Positions 56,955-64,000 of a stretch of DNA of 64,000 nt are shown in pieces. The stretch comes from Ferrovibrio sp035304305. GTDB taxonomy: Bacteria > Pseudomonadota > Alphaproteobacteria > Ferrovibrionales > Ferrovibrionaceae. The notes under the pieces were generated by a model. It was given only the letters and a program-made list of their open reading frames with translations. It was not told the origin of the DNA and ran no database searches. Location: assembly GCF_035304305.1 (NCBI RefSeq), contig NZ_DATGQG010000022.1:1-64000 (forward strand). Direction: 5' to 3'. Each line of letters starts with the position of its first letter. Positions within the stretch are counted from its first letter, which is position 1. Both the position numbers and the translations under genes were made by a program.

Positions 56955-56970
56955 TCAAAAGGGGGAGGAA

Positions 56971-58083
56971 ATGAAAGTTCTTGTCACCGGTCATACGGGC
57001 TATATCGGCACCATCCTCACGCAGATGCTGCTGCAGAGAGGCCATCAGGTTGTGGGTGTCGATACCGGGCTGTTTGCAGGATGCACGTTTGGCGCCGACA
57101 CAGCCTCGGACGTCATTACGATCAACTCGGACATACGTGATCTGACGGTCGTGCAACTCCGCGCCGTGGATGCCGTCGTGCATCTCGCCGGGATCTGCAA
57201 CGATCCCCTCGGCGACCTGCTGCCGGAAACCACGATGGATATCAACGATACGGCGACGATCCGGCTGGCGGAGCTGGCCCGGGACGCCGGTGTTGAACGC
57301 TTTGTTTTCTCGTCCACCTGCAGCGTCTACGGCGCGGCAGAGGAGGACTGGGTGGACGAGGCATCGCCGCCCAATCCCGTCACGCCTTATGCCGTTTCGA
57401 AATATCGCGCGGAACAAGGCCTGCTTGCCCTGGCCACCGACCGTTTCTCTCCCGTGTTGCTGCGCAGTGCCACAGCCTATGGTTTTTCGCCGCGCATCCG
57501 GTTCGACTTGGTTCTGAACAATCTGACGGCACATGCCGTCACCACCGGGCGGGTATTCCTCAAGAGCGACGGGATGGCCTGGCGGCCGCTGGTTCATATC
57601 GCGGATATCAGCAGGGCATTCATCGCAGCCGTCGAGGCGCCGCGGGAGGCGGTCCATTGTGAGACGTTCAACGTCGGGTCGACGGCCGAGAACTATCGCG
57701 TGCGCAGCATAGCCGAGATCGTCCGGAACACGGTGCCGGGATCGGCAATCGCCTATGCCGAGGGTGCCGCGGCTGATAAGAGATCCTACCGAGTCAGTTT
57801 CCGGAAAATCGAGAGCAGGCTTCCGAATTTCAGACCGCAGTGGACGGCCATGGCAGGCGCGCTGGAACTGCACGCCTGCTACACGAAGTATGGGCTCGCG
57901 CTCGAGGATTTCGAGGGGGAGCGTTATCAGCGTCTGGCTCATCTGAAATCGCTGCTGGCGGCAGGCATTCTCGATCGGTCTCTGCGCCGGCTGCCGCAAC
58001 CCTATGAACGGATGTCCGATGCTGCGGGCTTCGTACCTGCCTTCCGTGACGCACAGGCCGTGGATATCCAACAGGCGGAGTGA
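56971..58083 (+). CDS. NAD-dependent epimerase/dehydratase (extended SDR)
   Basis: 370 residues from ATG 56971, preceded by GGGAGGA. The nucleotide-binding motif is VLVTGHTGYIGTIL (GxxGxxG); the catalytic pair is in TPYAVSKYRAE (YxxxK), with the Ser/Thr-rich FVFSSTCSVYGAAEE before it. Substrate-side segments are MAWRPLVHIADISRAFIAAVEAP and FNVGSTAENYRVRSIAEIV. It probably acts on the CDP-sugar made by RfbF, as epimerase, dehydratase or reductase. It is followed 7 nt later by the first C-methyltransferase. Confidence 0.88.
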   Translation: MKVLVTGHTGYIGTILTQMLLQRGHQVVGVDTGLFAGCTFGADTASDVITINSDIRDLTVVQLRAVDAVVHLAGICNDPLGDLLPETTMDINDTATIRLAELARDAGVERFVFSSTCSVYGAAEEDWVDEASPPNPVTPYAVSKYRAEQGLLALATDRFSPVLLRSATAYGFSPRIRFDLVLNNLTAHAVTTGRVFLKSDGMAWRPLVHIADISRAFIAAVEAPREAVHCETFNVGSTAENYRVRSIAEIVRNTVPGSAIAYAEGAAADKRSYRVSFRKIESRLPNFRPQWTAMAGALELHACYTKYGLALEDFEGERYQRLAHLKSLLAAGILDRSLRRLPQPYERMSDAAGFVPAFRDAQAVDIQQAE

Positions 58084-58090
58084 GGCGGAC

Positions 58091-59314
58091 GTGACAACGA
58101 AGCGTTGCCCGAACTGCGGAGCGGAAGACGGCTACATCTTTCACCGGGTGCCTGGAGTGCCGGTGAACAGCTGCCTTCTACTCTCCGATCGCAGCAGCGC
58201 GGAAGCCATGGCAACGGGCGATATCGATCTCGCCTTCTGCGACACCTGCGCCTTTGTATTCAATGCCGCCTGGGAGAGCGGGGCGACGGTCTACTCCGAT
58301 CTGTACGAGGAGACGCAGGTTTTCTCAGGAACTTACCGCGCCTATCAGCAGCGGCTGGCAGAGGATCTGATCGGCCGCTATGACCTGTTCGGGAAGGATA
58401 TTGTCGAGATCGGTTGCGGAAAAGGTGCTTTCCTCCGATTGCTCTGCGACATGGGGGGGAATGCCGGCGTCGGATATGACCCCAGTTTCGTGCCTGAGCG
58501 GGCGGAGGCGGGAGCGGCGCGCGTCACCTTCAGGCGGGAGTATTTCTCGGAAACAACGGATCAGGCACCGCCGGATCTGGTCTGCTGTCGCATGACCCTC
58601 GAGCATATCGCCGAGACGCAGCGTTTCGTCCGCGCCGTCCGGCGGATCGCCTCCCCGGAGCGCGGCACCATCGTGTTTTTCCAGGTTCCCGATGTCCGGC
58701 GCATCCTCGCCGAGGGCGCATTCTGGGACGTCTATTACGAACATTGTTCATACTTCTCGCCCGCTTCCCTCGGATACCTCTTCCGCAGTGCCGGTTTTGA
58801 GGTTCTGCGCATGGACAGCGGATATGACGACCAGTACCTCACGATAGAGGCCTACCCGGCCGAACCAGCGTGTGTGGCGGATGCCAGGGCAGGGGACGGA
58901 AGCCTGGAACAACTGGCCCGCGGTGCCGCGACCTTCTCGGAGGTGGCCTCCGATGCTGTGGCATACTGGGATTCGCTGATCAGAACCGTCTCCCGCGCGG
59001 GCGGCCGAATCGCTCTCTGGGGTTCCGGATCGAAGGCCGTGGCCTTCCTCTCTGCGGTAAGGGCGGGCGAGGATGTCGAGTATCTGGTCGACATCAATCC
59101 TTTCCGCTGGGGGAAATTCGTTCCGGGCACCGGCAAACAGATCGTGGGGCCTGAGCATCTATCCCGCTTTCCGCCGGATCTGGTGATCGCGATGAATCCC
59201 ATCTACCGGCGGGAGATTGCCGCCGATCTTGTCCGGTATGGCTGCGGCGGCGCCACCTTGGGGGCATTGGGTGACCTGCAGGCCGCGCCGGTTTCCGCCA
59301 GTGCGCTGATTTGA
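58091..59314 (+). CDS. Sugar C-methyltransferase with N-terminal zinc ribbon (first copy)
   Basis: 407 residues from GTG 58091, preceded by GAGGCGG. N-terminal cysteines CPNCG and CDTC form the putative zinc-binding domain. The SAM-binding region has IVEIGCGKGAFLRLLCDMG and LVCCRMTLEHI, and the C-terminal domain contains GGRIALWGSGSKAVAFL with IVGPEHLSRFPPDLVIAMNPIYRREI (read in part). This is the three-domain architecture of sugar C-methyltransferases (TylC3/NovU type), which place a methyl group on a keto-sugar. It sits between the SDR and the WecG-type gene. A diverged paralogue is two genes downstream. Confidence 0.86.
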   Translation: MTTKRCPNCGAEDGYIFHRVPGVPVNSCLLLSDRSSAEAMATGDIDLAFCDTCAFVFNAAWESGATVYSDLYEETQVFSGTYRAYQQRLAEDLIGRYDLFGKDIVEIGCGKGAFLRLLCDMGGNAGVGYDPSFVPERAEAGAARVTFRREYFSETTDQAPPDLVCCRMTLEHIAETQRFVRAVRRIASPERGTIVFFQVPDVRRILAEGAFWDVYYEHCSYFSPASLGYLFRSAGFEVLRMDSGYDDQYLTIEAYPAEPACVADARAGDGSLEQLARGAATFSEVASDAVAYWDSLIRTVSRAGGRIALWGSGSKAVAFLSAVRAGEDVEYLVDINPFRWGKFVPGTGKQIVGPEHLSRFPPDLVIAMNPIYRREIAADLVRYGCGGATLGALGDLQAAPVSASALI

Positions 59315-59410
59315 GTGAACCGCGCACCGCGCCATGTCGGGCGGCAAGCAGTAGCAGGGGAAGATGCCCGCGCCGTCCTGGCGCACGGGACCGTATCGGA
59401 GGAGGACGTT

Positions 59411-60178
59411 ATGCATCCAAGGGCAGATGTGCTCGGTGTCCCTTTGAGTGCGCTGACCATGGATGAGGCTCTGTCCGCCATAGACGGTTGGATCAGCGGG
59501 GCGCAGCGCCAGTATATCTGCACCATCGATGTCCATGCGCTGGTCGAAAGCCAACTGGCATCGGATGTCCAGGCCATCTACCGCTCGGCGGCACTGGCTG
59601 CGCCGGACGGCATGCCACTCGTCTGGCTGCTGCGCCGGAACGGTTATCGCAGTGCGGACCGCATCTGCGGCCCCGATCTGATGCCGGCGCTCTTCCGCCT
59701 GTCCGAACAGCGTGGATATCGACACTTCCTCTACGGATCCTCGGAAGACACGCTGCTGCGGCTCCGGCAGGAGCTCAGCCGGAATTTCCCCGGGGCCAGG
59801 GTCGTCGGCCATTACGCGCCGCCCTTCCGTCCGTTGACCCGCGACGAGGAGCAGGAGATCAACACGCGGCTGAATGCCGCCGATCCGGATATCGTCTGGG
59901 TTGGTCTCGGTGCCCCGAAGCAGGATCGCTGGATGGCGGCGCACCGCGGCGCGCTGAACGCGCCGGTGCTGATCGGCGTCGGAGGCGCATTCGAGATGAT
60001 GGCGGGCAAGGTGAAGCGTGCACCGCGCATACTGCGCCGCACCGGCTGCGAGTGGATGTTCCGCCTCGCGCAGGAGCCGCGCCGCCTTTCCGGTCGTTAT
60101 TTCCGCTCCAATCTCCAGTTCGTCATGATGCTGGCGAATCAGAAATGGCGGCCGCCACGGCCGACAGTGGATGCCTGA
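59411..60178 (+). CDS. WecG/TagA/CpsF-family glycosyltransferase
   Basis: 255 residues from ATG 59411, preceded by GGAGGA; the frame is open from 59315 but that part is not family-like. Hallmarks are VLGVPLSALTMDEAL, ICTIDVHALVESQ, LAAPDGMPLVWLLRR, the active-site region DPDIVWVGLGAPKQDRWMA and GVGGAFEMMAGKVKRAPRI. It transfers a sugar (ManNAcA-type in WecG, ManNAc in TagA) to a lipid-linked acceptor. It is membrane-associated without membrane helices and is a likely second step after the WcaJ-type enzyme. Confidence 0.93.
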   Translation: MHPRADVLGVPLSALTMDEALSAIDGWISGAQRQYICTIDVHALVESQLASDVQAIYRSAALAAPDGMPLVWLLRRNGYRSADRICGPDLMPALFRLSEQRGYRHFLYGSSEDTLLRLRQELSRNFPGARVVGHYAPPFRPLTRDEEQEINTRLNAADPDIVWVGLGAPKQDRWMAAHRGALNAPVLIGVGGAFEMMAGKVKRAPRILRRTGCEWMFRLAQEPRRLSGRYFRSNLQFVMMLANQKWRPPRPTVDA

Positions 60179-60230
60179 GAAGTGTTCGCTGATCGTCAAC
60201 TTTTTCCCCAGCTTGAGCAGGAGAAACGGT

Positions 60231-61607
60231 ATGCGTGTCCATGAATGCAGGTCCTGCCAGAGTCCCTCGCTCCGGGTCATTCTTGATCTGGGGTGCCATC
60301 CCGGATCGAACGCCCTGCTGTCGTCGATTCCCGGGGAGGGGGATGAGGCGCGTTACCCGTTGCAGCTGGCCCTTTGCCAGGAATGCGCCATGCTGCAGCT
60401 GACCGAAACCGTGCCGCCGGAAATTCTCTGGCAGCGCGACTTCCCGTACTACTCCTCCGCGTCGCCCGCCCTGCTGCGGCATGCCTCGTCGATCGCCGAA
60501 CGCCTGATCCGGGAGCGAAAGCTCGGTCCGGACAGCCTGGTTGTCGAGGTTGCGAGCAATGACGGCTATCTGCTGCGCAACTTCCGAGATCACGGAATTC
60601 CGTGCCTAGGAATCGATCCGGCCGATGGTCCGGCCGAGCAGGCGCGTCAGGCCGGCATACCCACGCTGACCGATTTCTTCTCTCTCGCCCTGGCGGATCG
60701 TCTCGTGTCGGAGGGGCAGCGCGCCGATGTCATTGTTGCCAACAATGTCCTGGCCCATGTGCATGCTATCAACGACTTCGTCGCCGGCTTTGCCAGGCTT
60801 CTGGCAGATGATGGCATCGCTGTGTTCGAATTCGCCTATGCCGTCGACATGATCCAGAAATGCGAATTCGACACCATCTACCACGAGCATCACTTCTATC
60901 ACACCCTACACGGTCTCATTCCGCTCTTCACCCGGCATGGCTTGAACATAAATGACGTCGAGCGTCTTCCCATCCATGGCGGCTCGCTGCGCCTCTGGGT
61001 CGGCCGGAGTGTCGAGCGGAGCCCTGCGTTCATTGCGCTGCTGAACTATGAGCGCGAGCTTGGAGTTGACCGCATCGGCTGGTACGAGGGCTTCGCCGAA
61101 CGTGTTGCCGAGCTCCGCGCATCGCTGACAGGACTGTTGCGCGCCGAGAAGGCTCGCGGCCGGCGCATCGCCGCCTATGGTGCCGCAGCCAAGGGATCGA
61201 CCCTCGTGAACAGCCTCGACCTCGATCCCGGCTTTTTCGAGTTCGTGGCCGACGCTAACCCGTTCAAGCACGGCAGGCTGACGCCCGGGCAGCATATCCC
61301 GATCGTCCATCCCGACCACGTGCTTGAGAGTCAGCCGGATCTGGTGCTGCTGCTCGCATGGAACTTTGCCGGTGAGGTCTTGCACCAGCAGGCCGCATAC
61401 CGAGCAGCCGGAGGGCGTTTTCTCATTCCCATTCCGCATCCCCGGATCATTGAGCCAGACGAACGCATTCCTGACACGCAGTTTGCGATTGGCATGCCGG
61501 CTGCCCAGTACATTCCTGCTGAGCCGGCGATGTCGAAGACCCGTCCGGAGAGCCCGGCAATCTGTCAGTCAGTTCCGCCCGCGGTACCGCAAGCCCTCCC
61601 GCTATGA
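60231..61607 (+). CDS. Sugar C-methyltransferase (second copy)
   Basis: 458 residues from ATG 60231, preceded by AGGAGA; ATG 60171 overlapping the previous stop is the alternative. The zinc-binding start is HECRSCQSPSL with the partner CQECAML. SAM-binding motifs are LVVEVASNDGYLLRNF and VIVANNVLAHV; the family motif FDTIYHEHHFYHTL and the C-terminal IAAYGAAAKGSTLVNSL plus NPFKHGRLTPGQHIPI are clear. It shares the architecture of the first copy but is strongly diverged, and it carries about 45 extra residues at the C-terminus (Pro/Ser-rich). Two different C-methyltransferases imply two methylation steps or two sugars. Confidence 0.88.
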   Translation: MRVHECRSCQSPSLRVILDLGCHPGSNALLSSIPGEGDEARYPLQLALCQECAMLQLTETVPPEILWQRDFPYYSSASPALLRHASSIAERLIRERKLGPDSLVVEVASNDGYLLRNFRDHGIPCLGIDPADGPAEQARQAGIPTLTDFFSLALADRLVSEGQRADVIVANNVLAHVHAINDFVAGFARLLADDGIAVFEFAYAVDMIQKCEFDTIYHEHHFYHTLHGLIPLFTRHGLNINDVERLPIHGGSLRLWVGRSVERSPAFIALLNYERELGVDRIGWYEGFAERVAELRASLTGLLRAEKARGRRIAAYGAAAKGSTLVNSLDLDPGFFEFVADANPFKHGRLTPGQHIPIVHPDHVLESQPDLVLLLAWNFAGEVLHQQAAYRAAGGRFLIPIPHPRIIEPDERIPDTQFAIGMPAAQYIPAEPAMSKTRPESPAICQSVPPAVPQALPL

Positions 61608-62932
61608 AGCCGGTACGGTCCGTCATCTCCCTGGCGCTGGACTGGGTGGTGCCAAACCGGCTGATGAAGTTTGCCTTCATCGACCAGATCGTGGCGAGCG
61701 GGGGAAATTTTCTCGGCGTGATCCTGCTGGCACGCGCTCTCGGCATGTATGAGCTGGGGCGCTTCACCCTCGCATGGATGCTGGTCGAGTTCATGGCGAC
61801 GCTTCAATTTGCGGGAATCATCCAGCCGATGCTCAATATCGGTCCGAAGCAGGCTGAGACCGACAGTGTCAGGTATTACCATGCCGTCCTGGCCCAGCAG
61901 TTGGCCGCCGGCCTTCTGGTCGGCCTTCTGGTCGGAGCCGGCGTTGGGATTACGGGCTGGCTACTATCCAACCCCGGGGTTTCGACGTTGGCGCTGCCGC
62001 TTGGTGCGGCCATCATTGCCTATCAGCTGTACGAGTTCTATCGCCGTTATCTTTTTGCCCGGGGCCGCCCGGGAGCGGCGCTCGGTGTCGATTTGCTGCG
62101 GTTTGGGCTGCAGCTCGCCGCCATCCTGACCCTGCCCTTTGTCTGGCCCGGCGCCACGGCCGAGGCCGGAATCTGGATCATTGCGGCCGTCAGTGCCGTG
62201 GCCATGACCCAGGGGGCTAGGCTGTATGGCAGGTTCGAGTGGAATGCTGCCACCTTCCACAGTGTCCTGGTCCGCCACTGGCGCTTTTCAAAATGGACGC
62301 TGCCTTCGGGGCTCATGTTCTGGGCAACAACGCAGGCCTTCATGGCGATTTCCGGAATCATGCTGGGGGCCGCGGCAACCGGCGCATTGCGGGCGGCGAC
62401 CACGATTACCGGGGTGATGAATCTTCTGCTGCTGTCGCTGGACAATTTTGCACCGGTGCAGGCTTCCCGCGCACTGCATGTCGGCGGACCCGCCGCGCTG
62501 CGCTTCTATATCGGCCGCCTGACGATTCTGAGCGTAGGCCTGATGGGCGCCGCCATAGCAGTCCTGAACATCGCGCCGGATTATGTCGTGCACCTGCTTT
62601 ATGGCGAGCAGTACGAGGGACTGGGCTATCTCGTGCGGCTGTTATGTGCGCCGACCGCCATCTACGGGATTGCTGCGGTCCTGGTGATATGGGCCGCAGC
62701 CCTGGAGCGCACCCGACTTATCTTCTGGTCCTACGCCGCTGCAACGCCCTTCAGCATCATAGGGGCATTCCTCCTGGCGGAGCATTGGGGGCTTGCCGGC
62801 CTGGTGCTTAGTTCCCTTCTGGTCGAATGCATCCGGGTCGCGGTGCTTCTGGTTCCGCTGCTCCGGTGGAGCAGGAGAGATGGCCTTCAACCTGCACAGA
62901 TGAGTCCCCTGCGGGACAACCCGGCAGCATGA
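61604..62932 (+). CDS. Oligosaccharide flippase (Wzx/MATE-like)
   Basis: 442 residues, overlapping the preceding gene by ATGA. Around twelve hydrophobic segments are visible. The N-terminal motif FIDQIVASGGNFLGVILLARALGMYELGRFTLAW (read in part) is typical of Wzx-type polysaccharide transporters; the middle region has WATTQAFMAISGIMLGAAATGALRAATTITG (read in part). It moves lipid-linked repeat units across the inner membrane. With the WcaJ-type initiator and Wzc-type kinase this points to a Wzx/Wzy pathway; no Wzy polymerase is in the window. Confidence 0.9.
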   Translation: MKPVRSVISLALDWVVPNRLMKFAFIDQIVASGGNFLGVILLARALGMYELGRFTLAWMLVEFMATLQFAGIIQPMLNIGPKQAETDSVRYYHAVLAQQLAAGLLVGLLVGAGVGITGWLLSNPGVSTLALPLGAAIIAYQLYEFYRRYLFARGRPGAALGVDLLRFGLQLAAILTLPFVWPGATAEAGIWIIAAVSAVAMTQGARLYGRFEWNAATFHSVLVRHWRFSKWTLPSGLMFWATTQAFMAISGIMLGAAATGALRAATTITGVMNLLLLSLDNFAPVQASRALHVGGPAALRFYIGRLTILSVGLMGAAIAVLNIAPDYVVHLLYGEQYEGLGYLVRLLCAPTAIYGIAAVLVIWAAALERTRLIFWSYAAATPFSIIGAFLLAEHWGLAGLVLSSLLVECIRVAVLLVPLLRWSRRDGLQPAQMSPLRDNPAA

Positions 62933-62945
62933 GGAGGGCGGGGCG

Positions 62946-64000
62946 GTGATTAAACGCGAACTCCTCCGCTATGCTTTCTGGTCGACATGGGCCACCGGCT
63001 TGCCCCGCCTGATGGCCCTCCGCCATGCGGGGCAGGGCGGGATACTGTCCTTCCATCGCGTGTTGCCGCACAGCAGCCAGACTTTCGCCAGTCAGGCGGT
63101 ACCCGTCACGCCCGAGACATTCCGAAGCATAGTCCAGACGCTCGCCGATCGTGGTTATCGCTTTCTGTCCATGAGTGGGCTCGCGGACTGGCTGGAGGAT
63201 CCGGATCAGCCGGGAAAATTCGTCTGCCTGACTTTTGACGACGGGTTTTCTGATACCTACAGCCAGGCATTCCCCATCTGTCGTGAGTTCGGCGTACCCA
63301 TGACGGTCTATCTGGTGCCGGGTTTCGTCCGGCGCGAGTTTCCTGTCTGGGTGCTGGGTCTCGAGGCCGTGCTTGCCGGCAATCATGAGACGCTCCGCTT
63401 CGCCTGGGAGGGACAGGAGTTGCAGTTTCCCATCCGCACCGAACGCCAGAAGCGTTTCGCTTACGCCGCCATTGCGCCGCTATTGTCTGCGGCGAAGCCG
63501 GGGCAGGTCCGACAGGCCTGCAGCGAACTGGAGCAGCGTTATGGCATCGATTTCGCAGCATTGGGAGACCGCAATCTTCTGACCCCGGCGATGATTGCCG
63601 ATATGCAGGCAAGCGGCCTGGTGGAGTTTGGAGCGCACGGCGTACGTCATCTCTGTCTGGGACGCCTCGACGAGACGGAGGCCTATCGCGAAATAGCCCA
63701 GAGCAAGCAGGAATGTGAAACTCTGCTGGGCGTTCCGGTGGAGCATTTCGCCTATCCCTATGGCGACAGTCAGGCCGCCGGCTGGCGTGAGGCCGAAATG
63801 TGCCGCTCGCTTGGATTCCGGACAGCGGTTACCACCGAGTGCAACACGATATTTCCCACCGACCGGGAGCGACCTTTCCTGCTGCCGCGTCTCACCTATA
63901 ACGGCAGCTTCCAGGATACCCCGCTGCTCGAACTTCTGCTTTCCGGAACCTTGCCGAGAGTGCGGCGCGTTCTCCAGGCCGATGCATACGAGCGGGCACG
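62946..64000 (+). CDS. Polysaccharide deacetylase-family protein (3' end outside window)
   Basis: GTG 62946 with AGGAGG about 8 nt upstream opens a frame with no stop to the window edge (351 residues visible). The N-terminus includes ILSFHRVLPH; the deacetylase motif 1 is CLTFDDGFSDTY (catalytic Asp pair). Motif 2 is FGAHGVRHLCL (metal His) and motif 3 is FAYPYGDSQAAGW. Members remove N- or O-acetyl groups from cell-surface sugars. It lacks an obvious cleavable signal at the start, so it may act on lipid-linked intermediates in the cytoplasm or be membrane-associated. It follows the flippase by 13 nt and belongs to the same operon. Confidence 0.88.
   Translation, partial: MIKRELLRYAFWSTWATGLPRLMALRHAGQGGILSFHRVLPHSSQTFASQAVPVTPETFRSIVQTLADRGYRFLSMSGLADWLEDPDQPGKFVCLTFDDGFSDTYSQAFPICREFGVPMTVYLVPGFVRREFPVWVLGLEAVLAGNHETLRFAWEGQELQFPIRTERQKRFAYAAIAPLLSAAKPGQVRQACSELEQRYGIDFAALGDRNLLTPAMIADMQASGLVEFGAHGVRHLCLGRLDETEAYREIAQSKQECETLLGVPVEHFAYPYGDSQAAGWREAEMCRSLGFRTAVTTECNTIFPTDRERPFLLPRLTYNGSFQDTPLLELLLSGTLPRVRRVLQADAYERA

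Noticed and set aside
1..64000. tRNA, rRNA, CRISPR arrays, insertion sequences or prophage genes
   Set aside because: None recognised. The tandem repeats seen are coding (Ig-like domains) or five-base arrays, with no spacer-repeat structure, transposase or terminal inverted repeats.

Overview
The window is GC-rich and densely coded. It looks like part of the chromosome of a free-living, flagellated alphaproteobacterium of Rhodospirillales type. The evidence is the Caulobacter-like flagellar gene order (flgF-flgG-flgA-flgH divergent from fliL-fliM; fliX divergent from flgI; dksA between them; flgBC-fliE-fliQ-fliR-flhB), a CckA-type hybrid kinase in the same cluster, CtrA-like boxes, sigma-54 promoters with FlbD-type palindromes, a Cys-poor DksA and an IalB-family protein. 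The species cannot be named from the sequence.

Layout. (1) 1-1131: end of a CBS-BON protein and a host-attachment-family protein. (2) 1362-17490: a long, translationally coupled catabolic run. It holds an OB-fold/thiolase-like pair, a GntR/UTRA regulator, a five-gene branched-chain-type ABC importer, a two-subunit aconitase-family hydro-lyase, an isocitrate-lyase-family C-C lyase, an ATP-dependent hydantoinase/oxoprolinase pair, an isochorismatase-fold hydrolase with no Cys nucleophile, a fumarate-reductase-like flavoprotein and a tautomerase-NTF2 fusion. The hydratase plus lyase resemble dimethylmaleate hydratase and dimethylmalate lyase, so uptake and cleavage of a substituted dicarboxylate or cyclic imide/amide is a reasonable guess. 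(3) 17571-17645: a 24-residue membrane peptide missed by length filters. (4) 17735-23072: a type I secretion ABC transporter and HlyD-type adaptor next to a probable cargo, a nucleoside-hydrolase-like DUF1593 enzyme with three Ig/cadherin-like repeats. The two promoters share an ungapped 34-nt element (25 of 34 identical). (5) 23277-27957: mixed housekeeping and envelope genes (IalB-like protein, HPF fused to a cold-shock domain, phosphoribosyltransferase, YbhN/YbhP-type pair, PRC-barrel protein).

(6) 28016-50298: the flagellar region with dksA and cckA. Operons run outward from sigma-54 promoters (flgI; flgF) and CtrA-like boxes (before the DUF1217 gene and before flgB). It contains rod, P- and L-ring genes, export-gate genes, the switch protein FliM, FliL, and several poorly characterised alphaproteobacterial companions (DUF6468-like, MotE-like, DUF1217, a 1106-residue TPR protein, an FlhB C-domain paralogue). 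(7) 50318-50728: a small carboxymuconolactone-decarboxylase-family protein.

(8) 50731-64000: an exopolysaccharide locus that continues past the right edge. It holds a Wzc/ExoP-type tyrosine autokinase carrying an unusual C-terminal isochorismatase-fold domain, a WcaJ-type initiating transferase, an orphan HTH protein, a CDP-sugar set (RfbF, an SDR epimerase/reductase, two C-methyltransferases), a WecG/TagA transferase, a Wzx-type flippase and a polysaccharide deacetylase cut by the window end. Two four-unit GAAAA/TTTTC arrays sit in its divergent promoters.

The strongest leads are the kinase-isochorismatase fusion, the shared promoter element of the secretion system and its cargo, and the coupled catabolic operon. 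No rRNA, tRNA, CRISPR array or insertion sequence was recognised.
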